DNA from: a bacterium
Lineage (GTDB): Bacteria > Bacillota > Sulfobacillia > UBA995
Assembly: GCA_031082145.1 (NCBI GenBank)
Contig: JAVHLP010000004.1
Location: 123,172-187,171 of the forward strand
Direction of reading: 5' to 3'
DNA: 64,000 nucleotides
Below, in pieces: positions 53,328 through 61,932 of this stretch. A program made the position numbers and the translations under genes. How positions within the stretch are numbered: the first letter of the stretch is position 1; every line of letters begins with the position of its first letter. The notes below the pieces were generated by a model. That model was not told the origin of the DNA. It searched no databases and saw only the letters and a program-made list of their open reading frames with translations.

Positions 53328-54341
53328 GTGTTCATCTACGTGCTGAGGCGCATAGCGTTCCTGGTCCTGGTGCTGTTCATCGTCACCGCCATCACCTTCT
53401 CCCTGGCCTACCTGGTTCCGGGCGATCCCGCCCGGCTGGTGGCAGGGGACAAGGCCAGCCAGGAGCAGGTGGCCCGGGTGCGTCTGGAACTGGGCCTTGA
53501 CCGCCCGGTCCCGGTGCAGTACTACTTGTACCTCGGCCGGCTCTTGCGCGGCGACCTGGGGCGGTCGCTCCACTCCAACCGGCCAGTGCTGGAGGACGTC
53601 CGCGACTTCTTCAGCGCCACCTTCGAGCTAACCACCCTGGCCATGCTCCTGGCCCTGGCCATAGGCGTCCCCCTGGGGGTGATCTCGGCGGTCCGGCGGG
53701 GCTCGGCGGTGGACCATGCCAGCCGGCTGTTCTCTCTCAGCGGCGTCTCCATTCCCGTGTTCTGGCTGGGACTGCTCCTGCAATTGGCCTTCGGCATGAC
53801 CCTGGGTCTTCCCATCGGCGGCCGGGTCGGTTCTCGGGTCCTCATGGACGCCCCGTTGATCACCCGGACCGGTCTGTACCTGGTGGACAGCCTGCTGTCG
53901 GGTAACTGGCCGGTCCTGGCCAGCGCTTGCCAGCATATCCTCCTGCCCGCGGTGACGCTGGCCCTGCCCACCTTGGTCCTGGTGACCCGCATGGCCCGTT
54001 CCAGCCTGCTCGAAGTTCTGGTGCAGGACTACGTTCGCACCCACCGGGCCTGTGGCCTGCCCGAACGGGTGGTCGTCTACAAGTACGCCCTCAAGAACGC
54101 CATGCTGGCCACCCTCACCATCGTGGGTCTGGGCTACGGCTATATGCTGGGCGGCTCTTTCCTGGTGGAGACTGTGTTCGCCTGGCCTGGCCTGGGACGC
54201 TACGCGGTATCATCCATCATCAACAGCGACTATCCGGCCATCATGGGCGTCACCCTGCTCATAACCGTGGTCTACGGACTGGTCAACCTGGCCGTGGACC
54301 TCTCCTACGCCTGGATCGACCCCAGGGTGAAGCTGCGATGA
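53328..54341 (+). CDS. ABC peptide transporter permease (DppB/OppB type)
   Basis: Membrane permease of 337 residues, six helices. N-terminal YVLRRIAFLVLVLFIVTAITF, then the periplasmic LVPGDPARLVAG, and the cytoplasmic coupling loop EVLVQDYVRTHRACGLPE (EAA motif). GTG at 53328 (TTG at 53313 less likely). Overlaps the next permease by 4 bp. Imports peptide delivered by the upstream lipoprotein. Confidence 0.92.
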   Translation: MFIYVLRRIAFLVLVLFIVTAITFSLAYLVPGDPARLVAGDKASQEQVARVRLELGLDRPVPVQYYLYLGRLLRGDLGRSLHSNRPVLEDVRDFFSATFELTTLAMLLALAIGVPLGVISAVRRGSAVDHASRLFSLSGVSIPVFWLGLLLQLAFGMTLGLPIGGRVGSRVLMDAPLITRTGLYLVDSLLSGNWPVLASACQHILLPAVTLALPTLVLVTRMARSSLLEVLVQDYVRTHRACGLPERVVVYKYALKNAMLATLTIVGLGYGYMLGGSFLVETVFAWPGLGRYAVSSIINSDYPAIMGVTLLITVVYGLVNLAVDLSYAWIDPRVKLR

Positions 54342-55183
54342 GGACGCTACGCCGCCTGGCCCGCAACCGGCTGACCCTGCTGGGCTTCCTGGGCTTGCTG
54401 GCCCTGATCGCCATCGCCATCACCGCCCCGGCCTGGGTGCCCTTCCCCGACCACGGTGGCCCTGCCCGGGACGTGGCCAACCGGCTCCAGCCTCCCGGCC
54501 CGGTTCACCGCTTCGGCACCGACGACTTCGGGCGGGACATCTTCAGCCGGGTCTGTCTGGGGGCCGTTATCTCGCTGAGGACCGGGGTGATCGTGGTCTT
54601 GCTGGCGTCAACCCTGGGGGTCACGCTGGGGGCCGCCGCCGGCTTCGCCGGCGGCCTGGTGGATGAGGTGATCATGCGGATCACCGACGCCTTCCTGGCC
54701 ATTCCCTCGCTGGTATTGGCTCTGGCCATCAGCACCGCCTTGGGCGCCAGCCTGACCAACGCCCTGCTGGCCATCTCCCTTGTCTGGTGGCCCTGGTATG
54801 CCCGCTTGATCCGGGCCCAGGTGATGGCCATTAAGGAGCAGGAGTTCGTCGAGTCCGCCCGCTCACTGGGAATGGGGCCGTTCCTCATTCTCACCCGCCA
54901 CATCCTACCCAACGCCCTGGCCCCGATCCTGGTCCAGGCCTCCATGGATTTCGGTTATGTGATCCTTACTGCGGCCAGCCTGGGCTTTCTCGGTCTGGGC
55001 GCCCAGCCGCCCACCCCCGAGTGGGGGCTTATGGTGTCGGTCGGCCGCAAGTTCTTCCCCCGCTGGTGGTGGGTGGCGACCTTCCCCGGCCTGGCCATCT
55101 TCCTCGCCGTTCTCTGTTTCAACCTGGTGGGCGACGGCCTGCGCGAGGTCTTGGACCCGCGCTTGCGCAAGCAGGATGCTTAG
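54338..55183 (+). CDS. ABC peptide transporter permease (DppC/OppC type)
   Basis: Membrane permease of 281 residues. Basic N-terminus, helix about 13-33, then the family motif HRFGTDDFGRDIFSRVCLGA, and EAA loop EQEFVESARSLGMGPF with ILPNALAPILVQASMD. ATG overlaps the DppB-type stop (ATGA). No ATPase genes (DppD/DppF type) follow; the next genes are peptidases, so the energising subunits must be encoded elsewhere. Confidence 0.92.
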   Translation: MRTLRRLARNRLTLLGFLGLLALIAIAITAPAWVPFPDHGGPARDVANRLQPPGPVHRFGTDDFGRDIFSRVCLGAVISLRTGVIVVLLASTLGVTLGAAAGFAGGLVDEVIMRITDAFLAIPSLVLALAISTALGASLTNALLAISLVWWPWYARLIRAQVMAIKEQEFVESARSLGMGPFLILTRHILPNALAPILVQASMDFGYVILTAASLGFLGLGAQPPTPEWGLMVSVGRKFFPRWWWVATFPGLAIFLAVLCFNLVGDGLREVLDPRLRKQDA

Positions 55184-56324
55184 GAGGTGTTCATCCCTGG
55201 ATCCCCTGCGGTTGGTTGACCGTGATCGGCTCCGCCGGTCGGTTGAGCTCGAGCGCCAGGCTCTCGGGGCGGCAGCCTTGGTGGCCATGGCCCCCGAGAA
55301 CATCTACTACGCTTCCGGCGCCTACATCGATAGCCAGAAGGACATCCGGGAGCGGGCCAACTTCGCCGTCTTCTTCCCTCACCGCCCGCCGCTGCTGCTG
55401 ACCTCGGACATTGAGCTCGCCGGGGCCCGGGCCCAGAGCCCGCTGGAGGACGTCCGCTGTTACCAGGAGTTCGCCGACGAGCCGGCTGCCGCTCTGGCCG
55501 CCCTCCTTCAAGTCGAGGCTGCCCCCGGCCCGGTGGGGGTGGAGACGGATTACCTGCCGGCCCGCTGGCAGGCAATCCTGGCCGCATCCCGTGAACTCAT
55601 ACCCGCCGACCGCTTCTGGGACCGGCTGCGTATGGTCAAGAGCCAGGGCGAGATCGATTTCCTGGCCCGCATTCACCGTGACACCGAGCGAGCCATCCTC
55701 GGCGCCTTCGCCGCCTCCCGGCCGGGAGATAGCGCGCGCTGCGTGGCCGCCCGGATGATGGGGCTGCTGGCGGAGCGGGGGGCCGACAGCATCCCCTTCC
55801 TCGCTCTTGGCCTGGGTCGCCAGGGTTCCCGGTTGGTCCACGCCCGGCCCGACGACACCCCCCTGGAAGCCGGCGACGTCGTCCGGGTCGACTTCGGCGG
55901 GATCTTTGGGGGCTACTGGTCGGACACCGCCCGCATGGCAGTGGTCGGTCCGCCATCGCCGGAACAGGAGGCCTTGTGGCAAGGCCTGATCCGGATCCGA
56001 GACCGGATCATCGCCGCCATGCGGCCCGGGTCCTCCATGGTGGAGGTATACGAGACCGGCAAGGCGGCCTATGCTGCCGAGGGCCTGCCCTTTGCCATGC
56101 CTCACGTCGGTCACAGCATAGGTCTGGAGATCCACGAGTACCCGCTGCTTTGCCCCTGGCACGACGAAGTGCTGCAACCCGGCATGGTATTCGAGGTGGA
56201 GCCTTTCGTGATCGACCCTGAACTCGGCGGCTTCCATGTCGAGGATCTGGTAGCCATAACCCCCGACGGACCGCGGGTACTCACGGGGGCTTTTGACACT
56301 TCCCGGCTGTTTGTAATCGACTGA
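55176..56324 (+). CDS. Xaa-Pro aminopeptidase/prolidase-like metallopeptidase (M24)
   Basis: Protein of up to 382 residues. Creatinase-type N-domain, then a pita-bread M24 domain whose metal ligands are visible: VDFGG (D), WSDTARM (D), GHSIGLEIHE (H), FEVEPFV (E) and HVEDLV (E). Cleaves X-Pro bonds or related amides in imported peptides. The ATG at 55176 overlaps the permease gene; however AGGAGGTG at 55183-55190 sits inside the frame and would better serve a CTG at 55197, so the start is uncertain. Confidence 0.87.
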   Translation: MLRRCSSLDPLRLVDRDRLRRSVELERQALGAAALVAMAPENIYYASGAYIDSQKDIRERANFAVFFPHRPPLLLTSDIELAGARAQSPLEDVRCYQEFADEPAAALAALLQVEAAPGPVGVETDYLPARWQAILAASRELIPADRFWDRLRMVKSQGEIDFLARIHRDTERAILGAFAASRPGDSARCVAARMMGLLAERGADSIPFLALGLGRQGSRLVHARPDDTPLEAGDVVRVDFGGIFGGYWSDTARMAVVGPPSPEQEALWQGLIRIRDRIIAAMRPGSSMVEVYETGKAAYAAEGLPFAMPHVGHSIGLEIHEYPLLCPWHDEVLQPGMVFEVEPFVIDPELGGFHVEDLVAITPDGPRVLTGAFDTSRLFVID

Positions 56325-56337
56325 GAGGGTGACCTCC

Positions 56338-57519
56338 ATGGACTTCCGCTTTGCCCGCCTCATCGACGGCACCGGGGCCCCGCCCCGGGGGCCGGGTGCC
56401 CTCAACCTGGATTCCGCCGGCATTATCCGCTCCCTGGGCCAGGCCGGCTCATCCGCGGTAGACGTTACCGGTGGGGGGAACTGGACCCTCCTGCCGGGCC
56501 TGGTAGACGCCCACGACCACGTCTGCTACGACGTTGGCGACGAGCAGGCCCAGGCCCGGGAGCCCCTGGCCCTGCTAGCGGTCAACGGGGCTAGGAATGC
56601 CCGCGCCATCCTGGCCTCCGGCATAACCACCCTGCGCGACATGGGGGAGCCCGGGGGCATCGACCATGTCGTGCAGCAGGCCATCACCCGGGGCATGATC
56701 CCCGGTCCGGACCTGATCCGCTGTGGCAACTACTTGACTCCCACCGGGGGCCACTGCTGGTTTGACGGCCTCGAGGTGGACGGGCCGGATCAGGTCGTGG
56801 CCACCGTCCGCCGGCTCTGCCGGGAAGGGGTGGACTTCATCAAGCTGATGGTCAGCGGTGGGGTCTCGACCCCCGGTTCGGACCCCTTGCAGGCGGACAT
56901 GACCGACGCCGAGGTGGCCGCCGCCATCGCCACCGCCCACGCCAAGGGGAAGCCGGTAGCGGCCCACCTGCATGGGGGGCCATCCTTGGCCCCGGCACTG
57001 GCCGCCGGCCTCGACACGGTGGAGCACGGGGTCTACCTAACCCGGCAAGACCTGGAGCGGATGGCGGAGGCGGGGGCGGCCCTGGTCGTCACCTACGGGA
57101 CGATGGAGGCTGCCCTGGACTGCCCCGACGTCCCGGCCTCGGTTATCGAGAAGTTCCGTCGGGCCGCCGACGGCTACCTGGAGACGATAGCGGAGGCCCT
57201 CCGGGTCGGCGTCTTGCTCGCCCTGGGCTGCGACCAGAACCATGCCCGGATCGGTCAGGAGATCCGGGCCCTGCTCCAGGCGGGCGCTCCGCCCCTCCGG
57301 GCCATCCGGGCGGCCACCCTGGACGGGGCGGCGGTGTGCCGGGTCGATGGACGGACCGGGTCTCTCGAGCCCGGCAAGACCGCCGACTTCATCGCTGTGG
57401 AGGGAGATCCGCTGGCCGACCCGGGCGCCTTTGACCGGGTACAGCTGGTGGTCAAAGCGGGCCGTCCGGTGGCGGCGGGTGGCCGCTGCCTGGAGCCGGG
57501 GGAGGTGTGGCCGGCATGA
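56338..57519 (+). CDS. Amidohydrolase, imidazolonepropionase/prolidase-like
   Basis: Metal-dependent amidohydrolase of 393 residues. VDAHDHVCYD (HxH), DFIKLMVSGGV (bridging Lys), AAHLHGG and VEHGVYL (His), LALGCDQNH (Asp), SLEPGKTADFIAVEGDPL at the end. Members include Xaa-Pro/Xaa-Arg dipeptidases and ring-opening enzymes. The operon context points to a peptide-derived substrate. ATG at 56338 with GAGAGGGTG; GTG at 56329 is in the ribosome site. The stop overlaps the creatininase start. Confidence 0.85.
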   Translation: MDFRFARLIDGTGAPPRGPGALNLDSAGIIRSLGQAGSSAVDVTGGGNWTLLPGLVDAHDHVCYDVGDEQAQAREPLALLAVNGARNARAILASGITTLRDMGEPGGIDHVVQQAITRGMIPGPDLIRCGNYLTPTGGHCWFDGLEVDGPDQVVATVRRLCREGVDFIKLMVSGGVSTPGSDPLQADMTDAEVAAAIATAHAKGKPVAAHLHGGPSLAPALAAGLDTVEHGVYLTRQDLERMAEAGAALVVTYGTMEAALDCPDVPASVIEKFRRAADGYLETIAEALRVGVLLALGCDQNHARIGQEIRALLQAGAPPLRAIRAATLDGAAVCRVDGRTGSLEPGKTADFIAVEGDPLADPGAFDRVQLVVKAGRPVAAGGRCLEPGEVWPA

Positions 57520-58325
57520 AGGCCCTGTGGGGCGAGATGACCTGGCCGGACCTGAAAGCAGCGGCCGGACAGGACCGGGTGGTAATCATCGTGGCCGGTA
57601 GCCTCGAGGGTCACGGCCCCCACCTGCCGGTGGACACTGACGCCCGCCTGGCGGAAGCGGCTTGCCGCGGCGCGGCAGCCGCCGCGCCCGACCGGGTCCT
57701 GGTGTTGCCGGTCGTTCCCTACGGCATCTGCGGGCATCACATGGACTTCCCGGGGACCATCAGCATAGGGGAGGCCACTTACATCCAGTTCATGCTGGAC
57801 ATCTGCCTATCCGTGATCCACCACGGTTTCCGCCGCCTGCTCATCGTCAACGGGCACGGCGGTAACCAGCCGGCGCTGGACCTGGTGGCCCGGATGGTGG
57901 TCGGGCGCCACCCCGAGGTGATCTGCGCGGCCACCGCCTACTACGTCCTACCCGAGGCGGTGGCCGCCGAGGAGCGGGTACGGGATCATCCCATGCGGGG
58001 ATCGATGGGGCACGCGGACTTCGCGGAAACCTCACTCTACCTTGCGCTTCACCCCTCAGCGGTGGAGATGGAGCGGGCGGTGGACTACCCGCTGCCCGAG
58101 GACGCCACCTTTGGGTTCTCGCCCGAGGACGCCCCGGTGACCATGATGCGGTGGTGGAGCGCCATCACCCCCAGCGGAGTGCTGGGCTATCCCACCCGGG
58201 CTTCCGCCGCGGCAGGGGGGGTCATGCTGGAGGGAGCGGTGCGGGCGGTGATCGCGGTCGCCGACCGCCTCCGGGCGATGGAGTCGGGTACGCGGGTGGA
58301 CCACCATCTTCGCTCGGAGAGCTGA
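57516..58325 (+). CDS. Creatininase-family amidohydrolase
   Basis: Protein of 269 residues. Metal motifs: VAGSLEGHGPHLPVDTD (Glu/His/Asp ligands), GHHMDFPGTISI, and the glycine-rich VNGHGGNQPAL, then MGHADFAETSLYL with the last acidic ligand. The family hydrolyses cyclic or linear amides (creatinine, formamides, mycofactocin precursor peptides by MftE). Here the best guess is an amide made from imported peptides. ATG at 57516 overlaps the amidohydrolase stop. Last gene of the operon. Confidence 0.87.
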   Translation: MKALWGEMTWPDLKAAAGQDRVVIIVAGSLEGHGPHLPVDTDARLAEAACRGAAAAAPDRVLVLPVVPYGICGHHMDFPGTISIGEATYIQFMLDICLSVIHHGFRRLLIVNGHGGNQPALDLVARMVVGRHPEVICAATAYYVLPEAVAAEERVRDHPMRGSMGHADFAETSLYLALHPSAVEMERAVDYPLPEDATFGFSPEDAPVTMMRWWSAITPSGVLGYPTRASAAAGGVMLEGAVRAVIAVADRLRAMESGTRVDHHLRSES

Positions 58326-58486
58326 GGCGGCCCTGCAAGTGTGCCCTATCAGGGCGCCCAGGTTCCGGCTGTACATGGGTCTCGGGCGGGCTTGCCCGAT
58401 CCTCTCCGCCTGAAGGGGGAGGAGGCTCCGGCCCGGGCCTTGAACCCAACCCCCGGGATCACAGTCGCCCCTGGGGGGATGTCGCG

Positions 58487-59077
58487 GTGACTGGCGCGCG
58501 GGTCTACCATGCCTCACCGGTCCGGGGCCTGACGCGAATCGAGGCCAGAGCCTCGACCCACGGCAAGTGGGTCTATGCCACGGTAGACAAGGTCATGGCC
58601 GCCCTCTTTCTCAGTGGCGCGGGCGGCGATCTGACGTGCCAGGTGGGACGGGATGGGTTAACTGGCCGGCCGTATGTGTGCGAGCGCCTTGAGGGTGCCT
58701 TCGAGCACCGTTACCTCGGCCGGCAAGGCTCCATCTATGTCCTGCCGGGCGACGGGTTTTCTCCGGGGATGACTCCCTGGGACGAGGAAGTGGTGAGAGC
58801 TGAACCGGTTATCCCCATCGAGGAGATACCCGTGCCCGATGTCGCCGGTTACCTCCGGGACCTCGCCCGGAGGGGAGATCTCATCATAGCTCTGTATCCA
58901 GAGAGGATCGACGGGATTCCGGCCGACGACGGGGACCTCGTTGAGAAGGTAGCCAGGTGGGCGCGGCGGTTTGGGCTGGGTGTCCTGGAAGAGCTGGAGC
59001 AGTATCACCCCCATCTCGTCGACCGCGTGAAGCAGGCATTGGCCGACCGGCGAAACCCCGACGAGCAGGACCCTTGA
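58487..59077 (+). CDS. Uncharacterised protein with YHASP / VYAT signature
   Basis: Protein of 196 residues I cannot name. It starts ARVYHASPVRGLTRIEARAST, followed by KWVYATVDKVMAALFLS; then YVCERLEGAFEH, YVLPGDGF, and a helical C-terminal part (GYLRDLARRGDLIIALYPERIDGIP). The H-A-S-P ... V-Y-A-T ... A-A pattern resembles that of small ADP-ribosyltransferase- or phosphotransferase-like folds, but that is a guess. No membrane segment or signal. GTG with GGGGGGAT; 161 bp after the creatininase gene, so perhaps its own transcript. Confidence 0.62.
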   Translation: MTGARVYHASPVRGLTRIEARASTHGKWVYATVDKVMAALFLSGAGGDLTCQVGRDGLTGRPYVCERLEGAFEHRYLGRQGSIYVLPGDGFSPGMTPWDEEVVRAEPVIPIEEIPVPDVAGYLRDLARRGDLIIALYPERIDGIPADDGDLVEKVARWARRFGLGVLEELEQYHPHLVDRVKQALADRRNPDEQDP

Positions 59078-59107
59078 GCCCAGGCGTCCCGCACTGGCGG
59101 AGGGGGA

Positions 59108-59485
59108 TCAGTTGGGGATAACCGAGTAGGTTATCCTCCCCGGGAAGGCCAGCAGCGCCAGGATCAGCATGAACACCCACCCCTGCATCCTACGCAGGCG
59201 CAGGGTTGCGAAGCTGACCACAGCCGCCGTGGCTAGGACGAGGGCCGCGCCCACCAGCCAGGCGGTCATGATACCTTCCTGGCCGTGGATGTGAAGGTAC
59301 GTGAAGACCACCCAGACTCTGATGCCCAGCCCCACGCCGTTCACCAGCCAGGCGGTGAGCGCGGCTCGCCAGGTCACCCTCACTCTTGGCCAGATGTAGG
59401 TCAGGAGCAGTGCTACGGCCATGTTGAGGGCCGACAGATAGAACCCTCCGGCGATGTCAAACAAGATCAAGCCGAGAGTGGCCAT
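59108..59485 (-). CDS. Small integral membrane protein
   Basis: Protein of about 125 residues with four hydrophobic helices (LGLILFDIAGGFYLSALNMA; ALTAWLVNGVGLGIRVWVVF; MTAWLVGAALVLATAAVVSF; WVFMLILALLAF) and only short loops. Family not recognised. The ATG at 59485 has GGAGGG at 7 bp; frame beyond it to 59503 lacks support. Lies on the opposite strand, converging with the gene at 58487. Confidence 0.6.
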   Translation of the reverse strand: MATLGLILFDIAGGFYLSALNMAVALLLTYIWPRVRVTWRAALTAWLVNGVGLGIRVWVVFTYLHIHGQEGIMTAWLVGAALVLATAAVVSFATLRLRRMQGWVFMLILALLAFPGRITYSVIPN

Positions 59486-59646
59486 ACATTCCCTCCCCCC
59501 CAAGTCTTAGGGCCCTTCCCCCCGGAGTCCTGCCCACGCCCGGATCTGTGAGCGGTGAGGGTCTCGGGGGGCACCGGCAGGTGTACGGGCGAGAAGACCT
59601 GTCCCGGAGGGAGTAGATGGCTGTCGGGGGTCGGTTCGGGGTGCCC

Positions 59647-60201
59647 TTAGCCCCCGCCCAGCTGGCGCCGCACATAGCCCGCCAGGCCTCCCGCGGCGAG
59701 TATCTCCTGCATAAAGGCGGGGTAGGGGGGTGTCTCGTATCGCCGCCCCGTGCTCAGCCGGGCGATCGTCCCCTGGGACAGGTCCACCGCCACAGGGTCG
59801 CCGCGGCCCGAGTCCTCCAGTTCGCTCAACGCCGCGACGGCGCGGGCGGTGGCCCGCTCCACCGCTTCCATGGCCTGGCCCAGTTCCTCTCCCCGCTCCA
59901 CGCCCCGCCTGGCCTCGAGCTGGACCATCTCCATGAGGCGGGCCGTCCAGGCCAGGGCCCACCTCGCCATGGCTTTCGCGCCCTGGTTGTTGAAGCGCAG
60001 CGCGTCGGCGGCCCTCTCCTCGGCCAGGTGGGCCAGGAGCCGGAGCCGCTCCGCGCTGCTTGGGCGCATGGCGATGCGGACCCGGTCCAGGTCCTGCCTG
60101 AGTCCGGGGAGGGGCTCCTCCCCGGCAGCCAGCAGGGGCGAGGCGGCCAGCATGAGGGCCAGCAGGGATAGCGACACGTCCAGCACTGCCCGTCGCATCA
60201 T
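59647..60201 (-). CDS. Secreted protein, DUF5667-like helical region
   Basis: Protein of about 184 residues. Signal peptide 1-27 (VLDVSLSLLALMLAASPLLAAG). The mature part starts PGLRQDLDRVRIAMRPSSAERLRLLAHLAEERAADALRF in outline and continues with two long helices, as in DUF5667 proteins of Bacillota. The tail (RRYETPPYPAFMQEILAAGGL) is not recognised. The ATG at 60201 has GGAAGGAG. DUF5667 proteins often sit in sigma/anti-sigma operons; none is seen here. Likely exported. Confidence 0.6.
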   Translation of the reverse strand: MMRRAVLDVSLSLLALMLAASPLLAAGEEPLPGLRQDLDRVRIAMRPSSAERLRLLAHLAEERAADALRFNNQGAKAMARWALAWTARLMEMVQLEARRGVERGEELGQAMEAVERATARAVAALSELEDSGRGDPVAVDLSQGTIARLSTGRRYETPPYPAFMQEILAAGGLAGYVRRQLGGG

Positions 60202-60592
60202 CGGGAGCACTCCTTCCGGGAAAGTCTGCAGGGCTACTTAACACTTCGGGGTCCTCCCGGGTTTTTCGGGGCACTCTGTTCCGGCGCGGCTTCTTCCCTA
60301 CCTCCGGACCGGTCCGGGAAGCCCAAGAGCTGCTCTTCGGCCTCCTCCCGTGAGAGCCGGGGACGTCATCGCCTGCGGCTTGATGCGTCGAGTAGCCGTG
60401 GGAGGCGCCGGTCTCCGGCAGGGAGCCATCGCTCGAGCCGCCGGTTTCTCCCCTTCTGGCGCCCGGTCTTGACACGGGCTTCCGGAAAGCCGCTGGTTCG
60501 TCGAATCGTGGCGGCCAGTTCCTACCACTTATGGCAGGAAACGCTGGTTGGTCCCCCGAACTGAGCTCGTCGGAGACGAAGGGGGTGGCAGC
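60202..60592. other. Intergenic stretch before the radical SAM pseudogene
   Basis: About 390 bp with no supportable gene. I looked here for a small precursor-peptide gene. Only chance-like frames were found (ATG at 60382, 29 codons; ATG at 60531, overlapping the next gene), neither with a ribosome site. A TTGACA occurs at about 60469 without a convincing -10. Confidence 0.4.
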
Positions 60593-61932
60593 GTGGCGTT
60601 GCGCCTGTCGGCGTACACACTGTGCGTGAATGAGCACCCGGACCCCAACACGGTGTTGCTGTACAGCACTTTGACCAAAGCAGTGGCGGTTCTGCAATCA
60701 TCCTTGTTCCGCGACATAAAGACCGGCAGCATCCAGGAAACCGACATGCCCACCTGCCTCGAACTGGCGGGAGAAGGTCTTCTTGTGGATGGCGATGTCG
60801 AGGAGCACTCGGCCTTCAAGCTTTGGCTCAACCAAACACGATTTGGGTTTTCCACGATTGAGACCGTGCCCGTTGTGACAACCGACTGCAACATGAGGTG
60901 CGCGTACTGCTTCGGGACCGACTTCTCGCCGAGCTTCATGGACAGGGAGACCTGTGATCACTACATCACGGAGCTAGCTCGCACGATTGAGGTCCACGGC
61001 ACGAGACGCTTGAGCATCGACTACTTCGGCGGCGAGCCCTTACGTAATCTTGATGCCATCGACTGGCTGGCGCGCGGCGCCAGGGGTCTCGAGCAACGCT
61101 TTGGGCTGGAACTCAGACAGCGACTAACCACAAACGGCTATCTGCTCGATGCTGAAGTCGCGTCCCATCTTGCATCCGTGGGATCACCCGCGTACAGGTG
61201 ACAGTTGACGGTCCACGGGAAGTGCACGATGCGCGGAGGCGCCTCCTGAACGGCGAGGGAACATGGACTGTCATCATGTCGAACATCGAGCGTGCCTCCG
61301 AGTTCCTGCGGGTCTCCGTGCGCATCAATGTTGATGAGCACAACCACCAGAGGGTACCAGAGTTCCTCGACTACCTGACAGCTAGCGGTATTCGAAGCCG
61401 CACGAAGCTCGTATACGTCAGTCCGACCCAGCCTACTGCCAGTCCCTCGTTCAACTGGAACCAGTATGTCTAGGATCCAGACACCAGGGCACGCAGACTT
61501 GCATCGTTGTGGCATGAGATGCACTCCCGCGGTTTTCCCGTGGACGTTTTCCCGGAGTACATGCCTTGTGGAGCGATACACCTTTCAGCCTCGGTGGTGG
61601 ACCCCTCCGGGCAGGTCTTCCCCTGTGTAGGCCTGGTGGGCTGTTCGCGGCTCTCGAAAGGCGATGTCAGCGGGAGGCCTCCCTCCCCTCAGTATGTTGA
61701 CCTGATGAACCTGGAGCCATGGGAAAGGTGCAAGCTCTGTGCTTTTGTCCCAGTCTGTGGCGGGGGGTGCAGGTGGTTGGCTCTCGTTACCAGGCAAGAC
61801 CACACCGCGTGGCTGTGCGAGTTCGCGTTCTTCCAGAAGGCGTACCCGCAGTTTCTCAGATACCGATTCTCCTCGGAGCGACTGCTCGAAGCCTTGGCAG
61901 AGGCGGATAGTCCGCCGGTGCACATCCTGTGA
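60593..61932 (+). pseudogene. Radical SAM/SPASM protein, frameshifted and interrupted by a stop
   Basis: Two lesions break one gene. Part 1 (60593-61180) carries the radical SAM cluster CNMRCAYC (C99, C103, C106) and DYFGGEPL. A one-base loss near 61181-61183 shifts the frame: SVG then ITRVQVTVDGPREVHDARR continues only in another frame. An in-frame TAG at 61471-61473 follows. Part 3 (61474-61932) reads DPDTRARRLASLWHEMHS and ends with SPASM cysteines: CGAIH, FPCVGLVGC, CKLCAFVPVCGGGC and WLCEF. Such proteins mature ribosomal peptides. GTG start after AAGGGGGTG. Lower GC and different codon use suggest transfer. Confidence 0.85.

Noticed and set aside
60382..60471. 29-codon frame before the radical SAM pseudogene as a RiPP precursor
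   Set aside because: No ribosome site, no core-like Cys/Thr/Ser-rich segment, ordinary GC-rich frame.
60531..60629. 32-codon frame with three Cys overlapping the radical SAM start as precursor peptide
   Set aside because: It overlaps the maturase gene and its ribosome site; Cys come from reading that gene in another frame.
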